64,000 nucleotides of DNA from Plasmodium malariae (taxonomy: Eukaryota; Apicomplexa; Aconoidasida; Haemosporida; Plasmodiidae). This document shows, piece by piece, positions 36,942 through 50,372 of this stretch. The position numbers and the translations under genes are program-made. The notes below the pieces were generated by a model, which worked only from the letters and a program-made list of their open reading frames with translations, was not told the DNA's origin and did no database searches. The stretch covers positions 31,108 through 95,107 of the forward strand of contig NW_021638287.1 of assembly GCF_900090045.1 (NCBI RefSeq), in the 5' to 3' direction. The first letter of the stretch is position 1. Every line of letters begins with the position of its first letter.

Positions 36942-39900
36942 GATAAATCTACATTAATACTTTAGTTTGTTGTATATAAAAAGCTAAAAGAGAAATACAA
37001 ATTTAGTTATTTTTATTTACAAATAGACAAATTTTAAATTAATTTTTTTTAATATAAATAAATTATAAAATTATTATTTACATAAGAATTTATATATGAA
37101 CTATAAATTAATCGAATACAATAATATTTATTTTTTACATTTTTTATCTGTTTTTTATCTAAATAAATATATTACAATTGGTGATATATCCTAACTATAT
37201 TTTAATATGAATTCACAATTCTGCATATATTATTATGCAAAAATAATATTCTCTTTGTAAAGGAAAAACCAAAATATTAACAATAAAACAATTTATATAA
37301 GTTACATCAATATGTAATATAGAGTTTAATCTGCAAAAATTTCTTTAATCTATATATTGTCATTTTTTCTTTTTTCTTAGTGCAACAACATATATATATA
37401 ATTAGATATTATTATATATATTAAGGTAAATAATTCCTTTTATTCTTCTTTCCTAAGATAGTTGAAATATAATCCAAATAATTATTAGTACTGATAGTAT
37501 ACTTATATATTTGTTTTTTTTGTCTTATTTGTTTTTATTCATAATTGATATAGATCATTATAGTGTTATTATTTTGTTAATATTTTTATATATTTACTGC
37601 ACTGTATATACGAAGAAGACATAATAATATAAAAATTAAAATAAATTGTTGCTATGCTTAAAGGAAGTTTGTATCTTCAAAATAAACGTGTGACGCTTAA
37701 TATAATATTTATTACCTAAAAATTCCTTATTTGTGGTATATATTATTTGTTGTATATATTATTGCATAGCATAATCTTAATATAGCATATTATACAATTA
37801 TTTTCTTTTTTAGTGGTCCATTAACAATTTTAGATATTAATTATTTCGTTTGGACAAACTGTTAATTAATTAAAAGTATGTTTTGTTTTAATAATTAATG
37901 AAAATGTGTTCTTATACTTATTAAAACTATAAAAGGTAAATAAGAAATAATTATAACAAACTAAATTATAAAATATATTTGAAAACAACGTAGAATATAT
38001 TATAAAATTGAAATAAAAAATAATAACATAATAACTGAATGCAAATGTAATAATACATTGAATTAGATAAAACAAAAAATATTTAAGCATTTTAATTATT
38101 TTTTAGTAATTCTTGATAGATATATTCTAATAGATAGATTAGAAATATAATATTAATTCTTTTGGTTGTTTCCACATATAACAATAGGAAAATATCTTTT
38201 TAATACTGATAAATATTTATTTATAATGCAAAAAAATGAATATTATAAATAATTTTTAATATCGTAAAGGAGTGAATATCTAAATGAGAATGCAAAACAA
38301 TTAAAACTTATAATCAACAACATAGGTTATTATTTTATATTGTACATACATTTTTACTTATTTTAATGTTTCATTTAAAACAATTTCATGTAAGATAGAA
38401 AATAATCAGAGAATAAATAATTAATATACTAATAATAAAATTTTGCAATTATTTTACATATAAAATTACATTATCATGTTTATTTTTAACAAATCATTCA
38501 TGTTAAAGAATTATATTTTAATTTTTTTTTTTTTATTCATTGATTTATTTTTATAAAATATATTTGTTTGTAGTCATGCTCTTTTTATTTTAATCTCTTA
38601 TATATTATTCCATTTTTTTTTTAAATATGTTATTTAATAACAATATACAATGGATTATACATAAAAATAATTTATTATGTTTGAAAATATATTTTTTTTG
38701 CATTCTGCATTTGTATTTATTATATAAACCTATATAAGCATAATATATATAATGAACATAATATTGTAGATTAATATATGGAAACAAAAAACAACATATT
38801 ATATGTTGAAATAATTTGAAAAAAACTGCGTAAATTAGTTATAAAATATTTATAAAAATTTTTTTTTCTTAATATTTCATAAATATATTTGAATATATAT
38901 TTTTTTCAACATTTATTCGTTTTTAATTATCTTTTTTAGCGTGTCATTATAATTTTTGCATAATACAGAATTTTGTACTATATTTTGTTTTTTTATTTAA
39001 AAATAATACAATAATAATATGAATTAATATGAATTAATGAACATTGGTTAATAATATTATGATTATACTATTGTCTTCTTATTTCAAATCTAATATTTAA
39101 CCTAAAAATAGATATAATTTTAAGTAAAATATTAACATAATATAAGCTAATAGTAATGATATATTAATATTAAGTATTATAGCATGTTACCGGAAAAATA
39201 TGTAATAGTAATTGCATTTAATATAATGTAATTTTTTAAATAAGAAGTTATAATTTTTCATTATTTAATGTATACAAATATACAATGTAAAAAATGTGAT
39301 ATAAATTATTATAAAAAGGCACTTATTTAAATTTATATTTAATATCTTTCAAATTAGTGTTCATAATTTTCAACATAACATTAAAGTGTAAACAGCATTA
39401 AATAATAATATAACTGAAACATGAAAATAAAAAATTTTTTCTTGATAATACATCTTAATTTTACTAATATCGCTTTAGTTAAACAGATAAATATATAATC
39501 CCGTCCTATAACAAAATGGTCTTATTTTTATATGTATTTACACGAATAAGGCAATAAATTACATTTATGCAGATTATTGTAATGTTAAATATGTGATAAC
39601 CTTTTTATGTTTTTATAAGTATCATTTCATTTTATAGGATTAAATAGGATTATTTTATGTACAATTTATTCCTTATAAATTCATATTGTTCTCGTATGCA
39701 AGTTTCAAAATTTGAGGTCCCTAATGTATAGAATTAATAGTAATTTAATAATCATAGTATAAAAATTAATATTTATGTATTATTACTAAGTTAATATATG
39801 ACATATTTTTAATATTACAAATTTTTATTTGATTTTAATTATAATTATGTTTATACATTACATTTACTGTACTTGTTATGTTTTCTGAATTATAAATGTG

Positions 39901-40596
39901 TATTTTTTGATGAATTCCCTTTTATATATATTGTATGAATTGACATAATATAAGAAATATTGTGTAACACAAGTATATTAATGTGAAACAATAATTTGCA
40001 TATAATTTAACCATTTATAATTAATTCTTTTTTATATTTGTGTATCTTTATTGCTTATAATTTTGCTTAAAATATTTGTCTTTTAATTTTTTATATTTTA
40101 TTTTTTTTTTAAGTTGTTAAATTTTTTACTTTGGTCTTTATGTATGAACTTTTTATTGCATTATTAGAATCATACTCATAAATTATTGAATATGTAGTGT
40201 TATTATTAAAAAAATATATTTTTGTTCTTTGTTTTTTGCCTTTTCAATATACATTTCGATTGAATTGTTCAGTACTTTATTTTATATGTAAAAGAACATA
40301 TATTTTTGAAGAATTATAAATTAAAATTTTGTGGAATATACTTTATGTAATACATACTATTGGTCAAATATATTTAATCGTTTTTATAGCCATTTATCAG
40401 TATTCAGGAATTTTGTTATTATAAATTATTTCATTTTTTCGTATTGAAGACCGAAGCAAAGTACAAATGATATAAACTATTATTAAATAAATTTCATATT
40501 TGTATATGCAACATTATTAAAATGGTGATACATGTAGCAGCATATTTTAGGGATAGTGTAGAACATCTGCATTTTTATGTAAATTAATTTATAGTA
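36942..40596. other. Intergenic upstream of STP1
   Basis: No gene seen. Short minus-strand hydrophobic frames at 37,866-38,090 and 38,605-38,787 look like chance readings of A/T-rich DNA. The first few hundred bases should contain the STP1 promoter, but no motif is recognisable. Confidence 0.65.
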
Positions 40597-40863
40597 CTAA
40601 ACAAAAAGAAACATAGAAAACACTGCAATAAATGTTAAAGTAATAAATGAAAATAAAAATAAAAGCTCATACACCTTAGTTTCAGTTGTTTCAGGCTGTT
40701 CCAGTAAGTAAATAAATATTAATTTTACTGGAACTGTATAACTTTTTGTTTGAATACTTTCATGTAGTTCATTAAGATACTTTAATAACTGTACCCTTAT
40801 GCGATTAATAACAAGATATTTATAAGAGTTATATATATTTTCAAGTTTTTTTATTGTGTTCAA
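40597..40863 (-). CDS. Hypothetical 88-residue frame with C-terminal TM
   Basis: Not a family I recognise. The frame reads from a TTG codon (stop TAA three codons upstream), so if real it is probably an exon or a relic, not a complete gene. Its composition is less A/T-biased than random frames nearby: a mixed, charged N-terminal half with LLKYLNELHESI, a short LLEQPETTETK segment, then a single hydrophobic span of about 20 residues that ends at the stop. One span at the end of a longer frame recalls the membrane exon of pir or STP1 genes, but no basic tail exon starting YTPLG or similar follows. It may be a remnant of another subtelomeric gene or chance. Confidence 0.25.
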   Translation of the reverse strand: MNTIKKLENIYNSYKYLVINRIRVQLLKYLNELHESIQTKSYTVPVKLIFIYLLEQPETTETKVYELLFLFSFITLTFIAVFSMFLFV

Positions 40864-43211
40864 AAGTTATTGAATTTAGATTAACATATCTACTTATATG
40901 ATTACTATATAATAAATTATATTTTTTAGCATAGGCACGAAAACTACATATAAAACTGAATTATGGGAATATTTCAGAAATAGCTAAACATATAATTTAC
41001 ATGTAATATTATAAAAAGGGATAAAAAATAAAACATATTTTCTTTATAGAAAAGCAAAATATTGGTTTCTTTGGTAAAATATATATGAAAAACTTATGAT
41101 GAATATACAATTTCCGGTAAAAATTTAATATGAAAATGAATTATTTGTTTTTTTTAGACATAATATTATATAGTTAGTATAAATATGAAAATTATATTAT
41201 GCAAATGCAAATTTAATAACATTCATTATTAAATTCCTTTGTTATTATGCATTAATATAATTAAAACTAATCACTAAAAATAAAAAGTACATTCTGAAAA
41301 AAGCAGGAACGTTTTATTGAGATATATATATATAATATACACATATGCTATATAAATGTAATAATGAAAAGATAGAATATTATACTAGAAGATTAAATTA
41401 TGTGTTTATAGCTTCTCAAATTTGAAAAATATAAATAATTTGTACAAATATTTATTTATTCTTAAAAAAATAAGATCACCAAAATATCTCAAAAAAATGA
41501 AAATTACTAAAACTGATAAATCTTACTTATAGGCAAATACCTTGGAAAATTTTCCTATACAGAGAATTAAATTCTGTAATATATTTATAGGTTATATATA
41601 TATTATTATGAATTTTTAAAATACCTCAGTGAATGCTTTATATAAAACATTAACTGTACATAAAAATGAGAGATGATCATATTCAGAAAAAACATAAAAG
41701 TAACTATATAAAAGTTTCCGTATATGATACGACGATAATAATATATATATTAAAACAATAAAATATATTAGCGTTAATTAAAAATTTTTTTTTTTTTGAA
41801 GTTTAAAAATCCTATTTTAAATTTATATATTTTTTCATTTTTTTTTAATTATTATAACTGTATAGTTTGAAGAATAATACTTTTTAATGTAAACAATAAT
41901 CTAGAGTCTTTTTATAGAACGATTACAATATGTTTCGTTGCATATGACATTCCTATCTGTCACAGGAATGGTTACTATATATAAAGTTTTAAAATAATAA
42001 AAAATAATATATTTTTTTGCTATAGATATGTTTAACAATATATTATTTAGTTATAAGCATTGTATAATTTGTATCCTTAGAATGTATTTCTGGCATTATT
42101 GATTTGCAAAAGAATGAGTTAAAAAATAATATATCCATTTAAAATTATCAGAAAAATTTTACTTAAAAATATTTTTTATTAAATAATTTGCTTATTTTTA
42201 TATATTAGTACATAATGTAACCTTTATATTATACTTATATTTTAAATATATTTCATTTGAGATACCTTCGCATTAAAGCATATATATTTAATATTTTAAC
42301 GAAAAAATTACTTCTTAAATTTGATTTATTTTCCATATTTTTTATTATACTAATATTTCCTCTAAATGAATATTTTTAATTAAAAAAATGAAAAAATAAA
42401 TTAACTTCATGAGTATAAAGAAGTTTTTTTATAAATAATGATAAATATTAAAATTATTTAAAATTTATCATTTAAAAATTTATGCTAAAAAAAAATATAT
42501 ATACTTTAATACCTTTAATATATATATTTGTTCATATATGATGTTGTAACATACAAATATCATTTTTTAAACATATAAAATATCATATAGTTTGTAAATT
42601 TTATAATTAGTATGACACAAATTTTGTAAAATATTTTTGTTTTTTTTATTATCATTCCTACTATATTTTTGCGATAATTAATAATTTTTATCATTTATAT
42701 ATATTAGTTCCAAAACATAGTATTTATAAAATTCGGATAACAAATACAAAAGCATCTTTAAAAATAGAAATTATTCTTTTAATATGTAGTATAATGCATA
42801 ATCTATATTCTATATATTTCGTTTTTTACATGTATTTCACATTTTGTTTAATATTAGGAAATCATATGTTTTTTTGTTTTTGAAAATATAAGAAAACTTT
42901 ATTTAATTAGTGTAATATATTAATGTATATATTTTAAATATTCAAGAATGAATTCAAAATATATTTAATTTGTTAAGGTTTAGCATTTATACATAACATT
43001 ATCGTAAACCATTAATAATATATTTGAAGGTTTTTTTCTTTTATCGATTATTTGAAATAGTATATATATATATATAACTAAAAGTGTTATGAACGAATAA
43101 TAAGTAGAAATTTACAAATGAAATTACATTGTTCTTTGTGATTAAAATTATATTATATTATAATTAAATTTTTTTTAGACCCTATATATTATCATATTAA
43201 AGATCTTTATA
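40864..43211. other. Intergenic
   Basis: No gene visible until the fam relic. The last ~410 bases hold the paired boxes of that relic. Confidence 0.6.
42800..42960 (+). promoter_or_regulatory. Shared upstream boxes retained by a fam relic
   Basis: The distal box at 42800-42820 reads TCTATATTCTATATATTTCG. The proximal box at 42932-42960 contains AATATTCAAGAATGAATTCA and ends about 252 bases before the lost start. These boxes remain although the gene below is dead. Confidence 0.4.
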
Positions 43212-44001
43212 ATATAACAAAAAATGATATCTTTCTTTTTAATTATAATTACTACATTTATCCTTATAACATGGACATATCATTATAGCTATAATGTATT
43301 ATGATAAAATTATTTAAGAATTTTTACATTATTAATTTATTTTTTGGTTTATTCTTATTAATTCTATTATGTAACAAAAGTGTTATTATTATTTAAATGA
43401 TAAATATATCTATATATTGTTTTTAGTGTACATTTTATAATACGGTAGGAGAGTACAGTTTTAATAAAAAATTAGGTATAAATAATTATCAGTTGTTAGT
43501 ACAATATGGAAAGAATAATGTTTAAAATATTACATGCGTAAAAAATATGATATATAATAATAAAGAGAACTAATATAATGTTAGAACTAAATATGGAAGT
43601 AGTACAATAGAAGAATCAAACAATAAAATAAAAGTTTATTATACAAGAAGGAATTCGATAAACAATATAACAGACATAAATATTTAGTATTTGAAAAAAA
43701 AAAAAATATTCCGTTTTGAAAGAACATAATTTAAACATCTTGATTATATATATTATATTAGAAAAAATGCATCTTTAGTGATAAAACTTATGGATACATA
43801 TTATTTAAAAAGTTCGGATTACGAATATATTTATCTTTTATACTGCTCTATTTGGTATTCTTTTCACTATTAATTAGTATTATTAAAACAATTTTTGAAA
43901 AAAGTTTTGAAGCATTGTATTTACGAGTCTTCGATGCATTATGTATTGTATTCTTGATAGCGTATATTTATATATTTATAAAAATTATAAAAAATATGTG
44001 A
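43212..44001 (+). pseudogene. Decayed fam-type gene with lost start codon
   Basis: The exon 1 remnant ends at 43298 and keeps the family's hydrophobic signal with a W-T-Y-H-Y version of the W-x-C-H-F motif, followed by a GT donor. Where relatives have the start codon and a glutamate codon it reads ATA TAA (about 43,212), so the normal start is gone, although an in-frame ATG at 43,224 could restart. The exon 2 remnant begins after TTTTTAG near 43,427, reads through a YQLLVQYGKNN segment equivalent to RLLAKYK, then stops. Later pieces include FGLRIYLSF at span 1 (about 43,813), a short loop and span 2 near 43,950. Multiple stops and frameshifts make it a pseudogene. Confidence 0.75.
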
Positions 44002-47000
44002 ATTACGAAAAGCAAACACATAAAGTAATAATAAGAAATATGCTTCTCTGTGTAAAAGTCCTTAATGTTAAGTAATGACTGTAATATATTTGAAGATATA
44101 TATAATAAATTTATACATAATTGCTTAAATTTATTGGATACATCAGCATATACCTGGAATATTTAATAAACAAGTGCACACAAAAAATATTTATAATTTT
44201 TGTGTGGATTTGTATGTTGTAACATTTCTGAATCTGTATTTTAAGGTATTTTTTTAGCACAATTAAATATGTTTTTATATATAATATGGTGTTTAATTAG
44301 ATTGACATAAAAAATATATATTTATGATTTAAAATTGATATGTAACGAATAGTTCATATAATTTTATTGAGTCATAATTTATACATTAAATATAAAACAA
44401 TTTTTTTTTTTATTTCATGTGATACTATTCTAAAATGATTATTTATTGACTTAATTTAAATAAGACCTTTATTAATTTGAAATTCAAAGTAAATATTGCT
44501 CTTCTCTGTAAATAATAAAGCAAAATTAATGTATTTTCTTTAATTAATGTATAAATATTTTTTATTTTTTACTTAAAACTAATATTAATATTTATAATAC
44601 CAAATATATTTTAAATGAATATATCATAGAATTTTTATTCATTGTAAAAACCATTTTATGAGTCCTTTAGATTATTTTCTATAGTATAAAGGAGAAAGCA
44701 TACATATATATAATAAATAAATATGCTTATTAAACATCAATTTTTTATAATTGTATACTAACTTATGCATGTCATGTCTTTATTATTAAATGAAGAATAA
44801 TTCACATTTATTATTTTATTATAGTGCTTAATTTTGGTATTAATAGATTCTTACAAAAATGAATTATATATATATTATATTTCATTTATATATATGATTA
44901 AACCATATATTTATTTTAATTTTACATAATTAGGATATTAATTTGGTGAATTAAATATGGTAATATATTAATATTAATATATATAATTCTTTTTTTTTCT
45001 TATAATTGTGATATTTTATATATGTAAATATATCTGTAAAAAGCTAAGTAATTATTGGAATTAATGGAAATAAATATAAATTTTCTAAAATCATATAAAT
45101 GTGTGGATATTTTTTTATATATACTTATTATACATATATATATATAATTATAATTATTAAAGACTTATATTATTTTAAAAATGTGTTAAAATATACGTAG
45201 TTTTTATGGATAATTACTAATTAGTTTATATATGTAAATATTAATTTTATAATAAAATAAAATGAAAAGAAAAGCTATTATTTTTATATATATAATTCAT
45301 AAAAACAAAACGTTTTTTTTTGGTTAATTTATTTTTTACTAGATATATTTAAAAAATTATTCTATTTTTCTTTGTAAGCTTCAATTAAATAAGCTTAATG
45401 TATATTATTTTGCAAGTAACTCTTTTGCAATATATATTATGATTAAATATCAATTACGTAATGTCATTCTTTTATATTTAAATGGAAATGATAATATAAA
45501 ATTAATATATGTTTTATCTATCATAAAAACGCTTTAAAAGTTAATGTGGTGTACATGAAATAAAATAATCATATATATTATCTTGTAAAAGAATACATAG
45601 GACCTAGGGAAAATAAGAAAAGTATACATATATAAAACTATGTAGGGATAATGAAAACATATTTAGTTAGTAATCTTATAAATAGTACACATTTAATTTT
45701 TTAATAATTTAAAGTATTATTATATATTATTAAAATATATTGCCCTAGGAAAATACTATATATATATGGAGAATTTTATTGCAACATATTTTTTTTTTTA
45801 CTACTAGTAGTAATATATATTTGCTTAAATTAATTTTTAATTATTAACCGCTATATAATTATCTAATAAGTGTTAATACAATATAATATAAAATAATTTT
45901 CTTGTAACAAGAAATTTTTATGTTATATAAAGGTACTATTTTTTCATATTTTTTTTTAAGAATGTCTATTATATAATGTATTATTATAAAATATTATTTG
46001 CCATTTTTCTAAATTTTTCTATTGACAAATTAACAGATCTTTTATATTCAAAAATGTTTTTTTATCCTCCTTATTTATATCTTATATTTGGACGATCTAT
46101 TACTTTTGTAAAACTTTAATCCTATTAATATTTGTGAAATTATAGAATTATCTAAAATGGTTTTATACTAACTTTATTTTTACCTTTGTTTTTATTAATA
46201 TTACTACTATTTTAAAGATATATTATTATTTATCTAAATATATGTATATTTAGCTTTTTAAAGAAAAAAATTATGGTATTTATAAATTTTTAAACTTTTC
46301 ATTAAATAACTATACTTTTCAGTCGGATGTAGATACAACTTATAATATTGTAAAATCATTATACAAAAATCTGTAGATGACTTGTGTAGTACTTTTAAAA
46401 ACATATATAAATTAATAACATTTTTTATAACTATAAATTTAATTTTATTAATATATAATAGTTAATAATAGTAAAATAATAAGTATTTTTTTATAAATGT
46501 ATAGTAATATACATTTTATATAATAAACAAATCATCGTATTCTTCATATTCCTTTTGTGTAATGTTTAATATCATAATTAATTTAATTTCGCTATGAAAG
46601 GAAACTTCTCTAAAAATGTGTATAAAATTGAAGTTACTATTTTTCAACATTGTAAAAATTACTAGTTAGTTTCTGAGTATTTATTAGTATATTTTTTTTT
46701 CATGTTATACTTTTATTTGCTTAAATTAAAAGTATTTATAGCTGATTAAATAATTTTTAATTTTGTCATAAATTATATAATTTACTTAATATGTTTTTTT
46801 TTTTTTTATGAAAAAAGATTAATAAAAAGAATTTATATACTTTTAATATTAAATAAATATTTTAAATATTTTAAGAGTACATATTTTGGATTTATTTAAA
46901 TTATTTTATTATTTTTTCTTTTTTTTTTTTTACATATTATAACAAAAAATTATGTATAATTAAAGTATTGCAAACTCATTTTCTATACATTTTATTACAT

Positions 47001-49131
47001 ATTTTATTATATGAGCTACAATTTGTTTATAGATAATAAATGTAACAAGGTTTTAATCATATTTTCATTGTAAATAAAATAATTTGAATATTTTTTCAGT
47101 AAATTCAGAAATTATATCATGTATAATGCAAAAATTTAAATAATAAGGAAAAATTTATACATAAGCATAAGCTTATATTTACTAATGAACGAATCCAGAG
47201 AGTATGAGGCATTTATGATAAGCAAAATAAAAAAAATAAAAAAACGAGAATTTAATAAAATAAAGCTCCTATTAAATAAAAGATTTATGAATGAAATATT
47301 TTACAGACATGTTATTAAGTTTAAAATTTTTTTATTCCTATTATTGTAATTATTCCCCAAATATGGTTAGCTGATAATCATTAATTTTATAAAAGAAAAT
47401 AAATTTTTTACAATGTGAGAAATCTTAAGAATGCAAATACTTATGTAAGAGTAATTTACTCCTTTTTATAAATATAGATTAATAATAATAAATATCATAA
47501 TTAAAATTATAACAGCTAAGCGTAATCTGTATATATATATAACTGTTTGAATAAATGAATAATATATAATTAGATATGTTATGAAAGTATCAAAGAGATA
47601 CATCATAATAAAATGGAACTCTAATGATTAATTTAAAAATATTACTATTGGGGATAAATAATAATTTTAGTGATGAAATATAAAAATGTTTACTTATTCT
47701 ATTATATAAGTAAAAAAATAAAATTACAAAATATAAAACTAATAAAAATTAATATATTAATGTTTTAGAAAAATTATATATTCAATGAAGTAATTGTAAT
47801 AATCAAAGTTAATGCAGTTTTCCTTTTTTAGTAGTACGATGCAAAATATAAAGAATAGTTTAATAAATATAATTATAATTGCGTAAATTTATTAATGCCG
47901 AAAAATGGTAATAAACTTTTTATAATGAAAGGAAGTAATAAATGTAATATATATTTTTATTACTAACATATTTAAGGAATTTATTCCATTACAAGATTTC
48001 TTTTGAAAACTACCGATTATACAAAAATGATCTTATTTTCAATTTATGTTAAATACATTTATATCAATATTTTTAAATGTCATGGAATAATGAAAAGATA
48101 AGGGTAATCTAAATAAATATATCATTAAATAATAAAATATATGTAACAGGATATTATTTCCTTAAAACTGATAAATATAATTATAATAGTATAATAACTA
48201 TTATTTATTTACCTTTATAAAAATATCAATGAATAACCTTTAATATAAGTAATAATATGATCTTACATATATTAATATTTTTACTTAAAATTTTATGAAA
48301 AAAAATTTAACAATTGAGCTTTACAAAATTAAAAAAACATAATATTTCGATCACGTAATATAGAGAAGTATTCAAGTTAAATAGTATAGATCAGAGAAAT
48401 AAGTCTTTATACATTGAGTTAAATGCATATTAAATAACTTTGTATTAATTTTTAATACTAATATGCTGAAATTTTTTCTATTAAGTATTCTATTAATATT
48501 TAAATATATAAAATTTTCTGAATAACATTACATGAATTTGCATTTAATTCATATTTTCCTAATTTTAAAATTTAAAATGATATTATAAGTAATTAAACTA
48601 TAAGAGGGATATATTAAGAAAATGCAACCGTATATATGTGTACATAGTAGTTGAATATGTTAGGTAAGAATTTTTTACATTAATAATTAAAAAACAATTT
48701 AATCAATAATATATTTACAAATACGTTAAATGATACAATTGCATCTATTTCTACATGAAATATTTTATGTACATATATATTCGACAAAACATTAAATTTA
48801 TTATTTGTAATTATAATGTGTCATTTTTATGTCAGAAAAATTTTAAATATTATTATTCTTTTTTTATTGTTCTGTAGTATTATCTGTTTTTCTGGTTTTA
48901 TCAAATATTTAAATGTTACACTTATATAAATATTATTATATCATTATAATTTATACTTTATAAAAATTTTAAATAAATTCTTAGTAAATAATAGGTTTTC
49001 ATATTTTAGAATTTTTAATAAAAACTATAATAATATTATATATTTTTATATAGAATATATAAATAAATATTCTTTAAAATATATTTTGTCCTCCTATTTA
49101 GAATATTCCAAGATTGAAGGGACATTTTAAA
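44002..49131. other. Intergenic, leading into right duplicated block
   Basis: 5.1 kb without a supportable gene, rich in TA microsatellites and T runs. From about 46,990 it aligns with about 1,080 onward, marking the start of the second copy. A weak signal-exon-like reading near 46,050-46,110 is not convincing. Confidence 0.65.
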
Positions 49132-50372
49132 ATGTCCAGTTTACTACAGGTTAATAACTTCTTAAATTGTGATTTTTATATATTAAATGGAATATCAGTT
49201 TTCTTATGAACTACATTAATAAAATTGTTCTGCGAAATAAGTTTTTTTTAAGTACAAAAAAAAATTAGTTTTTTTTTTTATTAATTCTAAGGGAAGTTTT
49301 ATAGAATCATTACCATCAAAAGTATATTATAGAACAAATTTTGTGTCAAAAAACAATTACTGCAACGCGTTTGAGGATAAGGGTGGATTTAAGGACGGAA
49401 TATCTAAATTAAATAATTATGAAAACGTTAAAAGTATTCAAGATAAGCTTACGAAGGCTTTATGTTATGTAGCTTTTACTGCTGAAGGCGATGAGTGTAA
49501 AGAACAATGCCGTTTTTTGTACTATTGGTTAGGCAATGAACTATTATTAAATAAAATAGATGAAAATTCCTTTTCAAAAGTTATTGGAATGCTTAGTGAA
49601 ATTTCAAATGCTCTTTGTGAGCGTTATAAATGCAAATGTAATTTTTTTAAAAATGTTACTAAGGAGAATTTTGCAAAAATGAAGATTGTAAATGATTATT
49701 GTAAAGATCACGACAATATTGAGCACACTCTGAAATTTTATATTAATAAATGTGATAATAAATTTAATGATTATCTTCTTAAAGTCACTAGTGCATATGA
49801 GGAAGTGTATAATTGTGCAAATACAAAACCTGAACCATATTGTAAGGAACTTAAAAACCATGTTCCTAGTTGTTTTGAAAAAAAGTTATCTCATTTGAAA
49901 TGTGAAACAAATCAAGTGTCCGCAGAAGACCTACGTACAAGTCAATATAACACTACTATTTTGGACCCGAAATATGTAATTAATGTATCTGCTTTTAGTT
50001 CATCTCAAATTTTTCTGTTCTTTGTTCTACCCATTGTCGGCATTTTCTTCATTGGCTTCCTACTATATAAAGTAATTATTAATATTATTTATAAAATTAA
50101 ATATCTTAATTTACTTCCATTTTTATTTGTTTAATAGATAAACAAATATAAAGTAACGATAAAATAATTATTATATAATCATCTTGTATATATCTTTTGA
50201 ATAATAGTTTACTCCAGTTGTATCATTGATACATACTAAAGTATTAAAGAAAAAATCAATTAGACGTAATTTGGATGAAATGGATATACTAGAATTAACA
50301 GAATACACGAATGAACAAAGAAAATCAAATTTAGGTAAAAAACAACTAAATGTAGCATATCATGCCGCATGA
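49132..50372 (+). CDS. pir: PIR family variant surface protein (short form), second copy
   Basis: Three-exon pir gene, 320 aa. Exon 1 (49132-49149) encodes MSSLLQ. Intron 1 is 49150-49291. Exon 2 (49292-50071) starts GSFIESLPSK, then the Cys-rich domain with CKEQCRFLYYWLGNEL, and a membrane span at about residues 245-264. Intron 2 is 50072-50207. Exon 3 (50208-50372) encodes the basic 54-residue tail beginning FTPVVS. Compared with the copy at 3211, the first part of exon 2 differs at many residues and by indels, but from HVPSCFEKKLSHLKCE onward the two are nearly the same. The tail tryptophan (FTPIVSW in the first copy) is leucine here. Without splicing of intron 2 the frame runs to 50134. 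Confidence 0.9.

Noticed and set aside
37866..38787. Two short minus-strand frames
   Set aside because: Phe/Tyr/Ile/Asn-rich readings of A/T-rich sequence without domain or splice context.
46050..46115. Possible fam signal exon (ATATTTGGACGATCTATTAC)
   Set aside because: Resemblance to the family motif is limited to a few bases; no correct-frame signal peptide, no donor, no exon 2.
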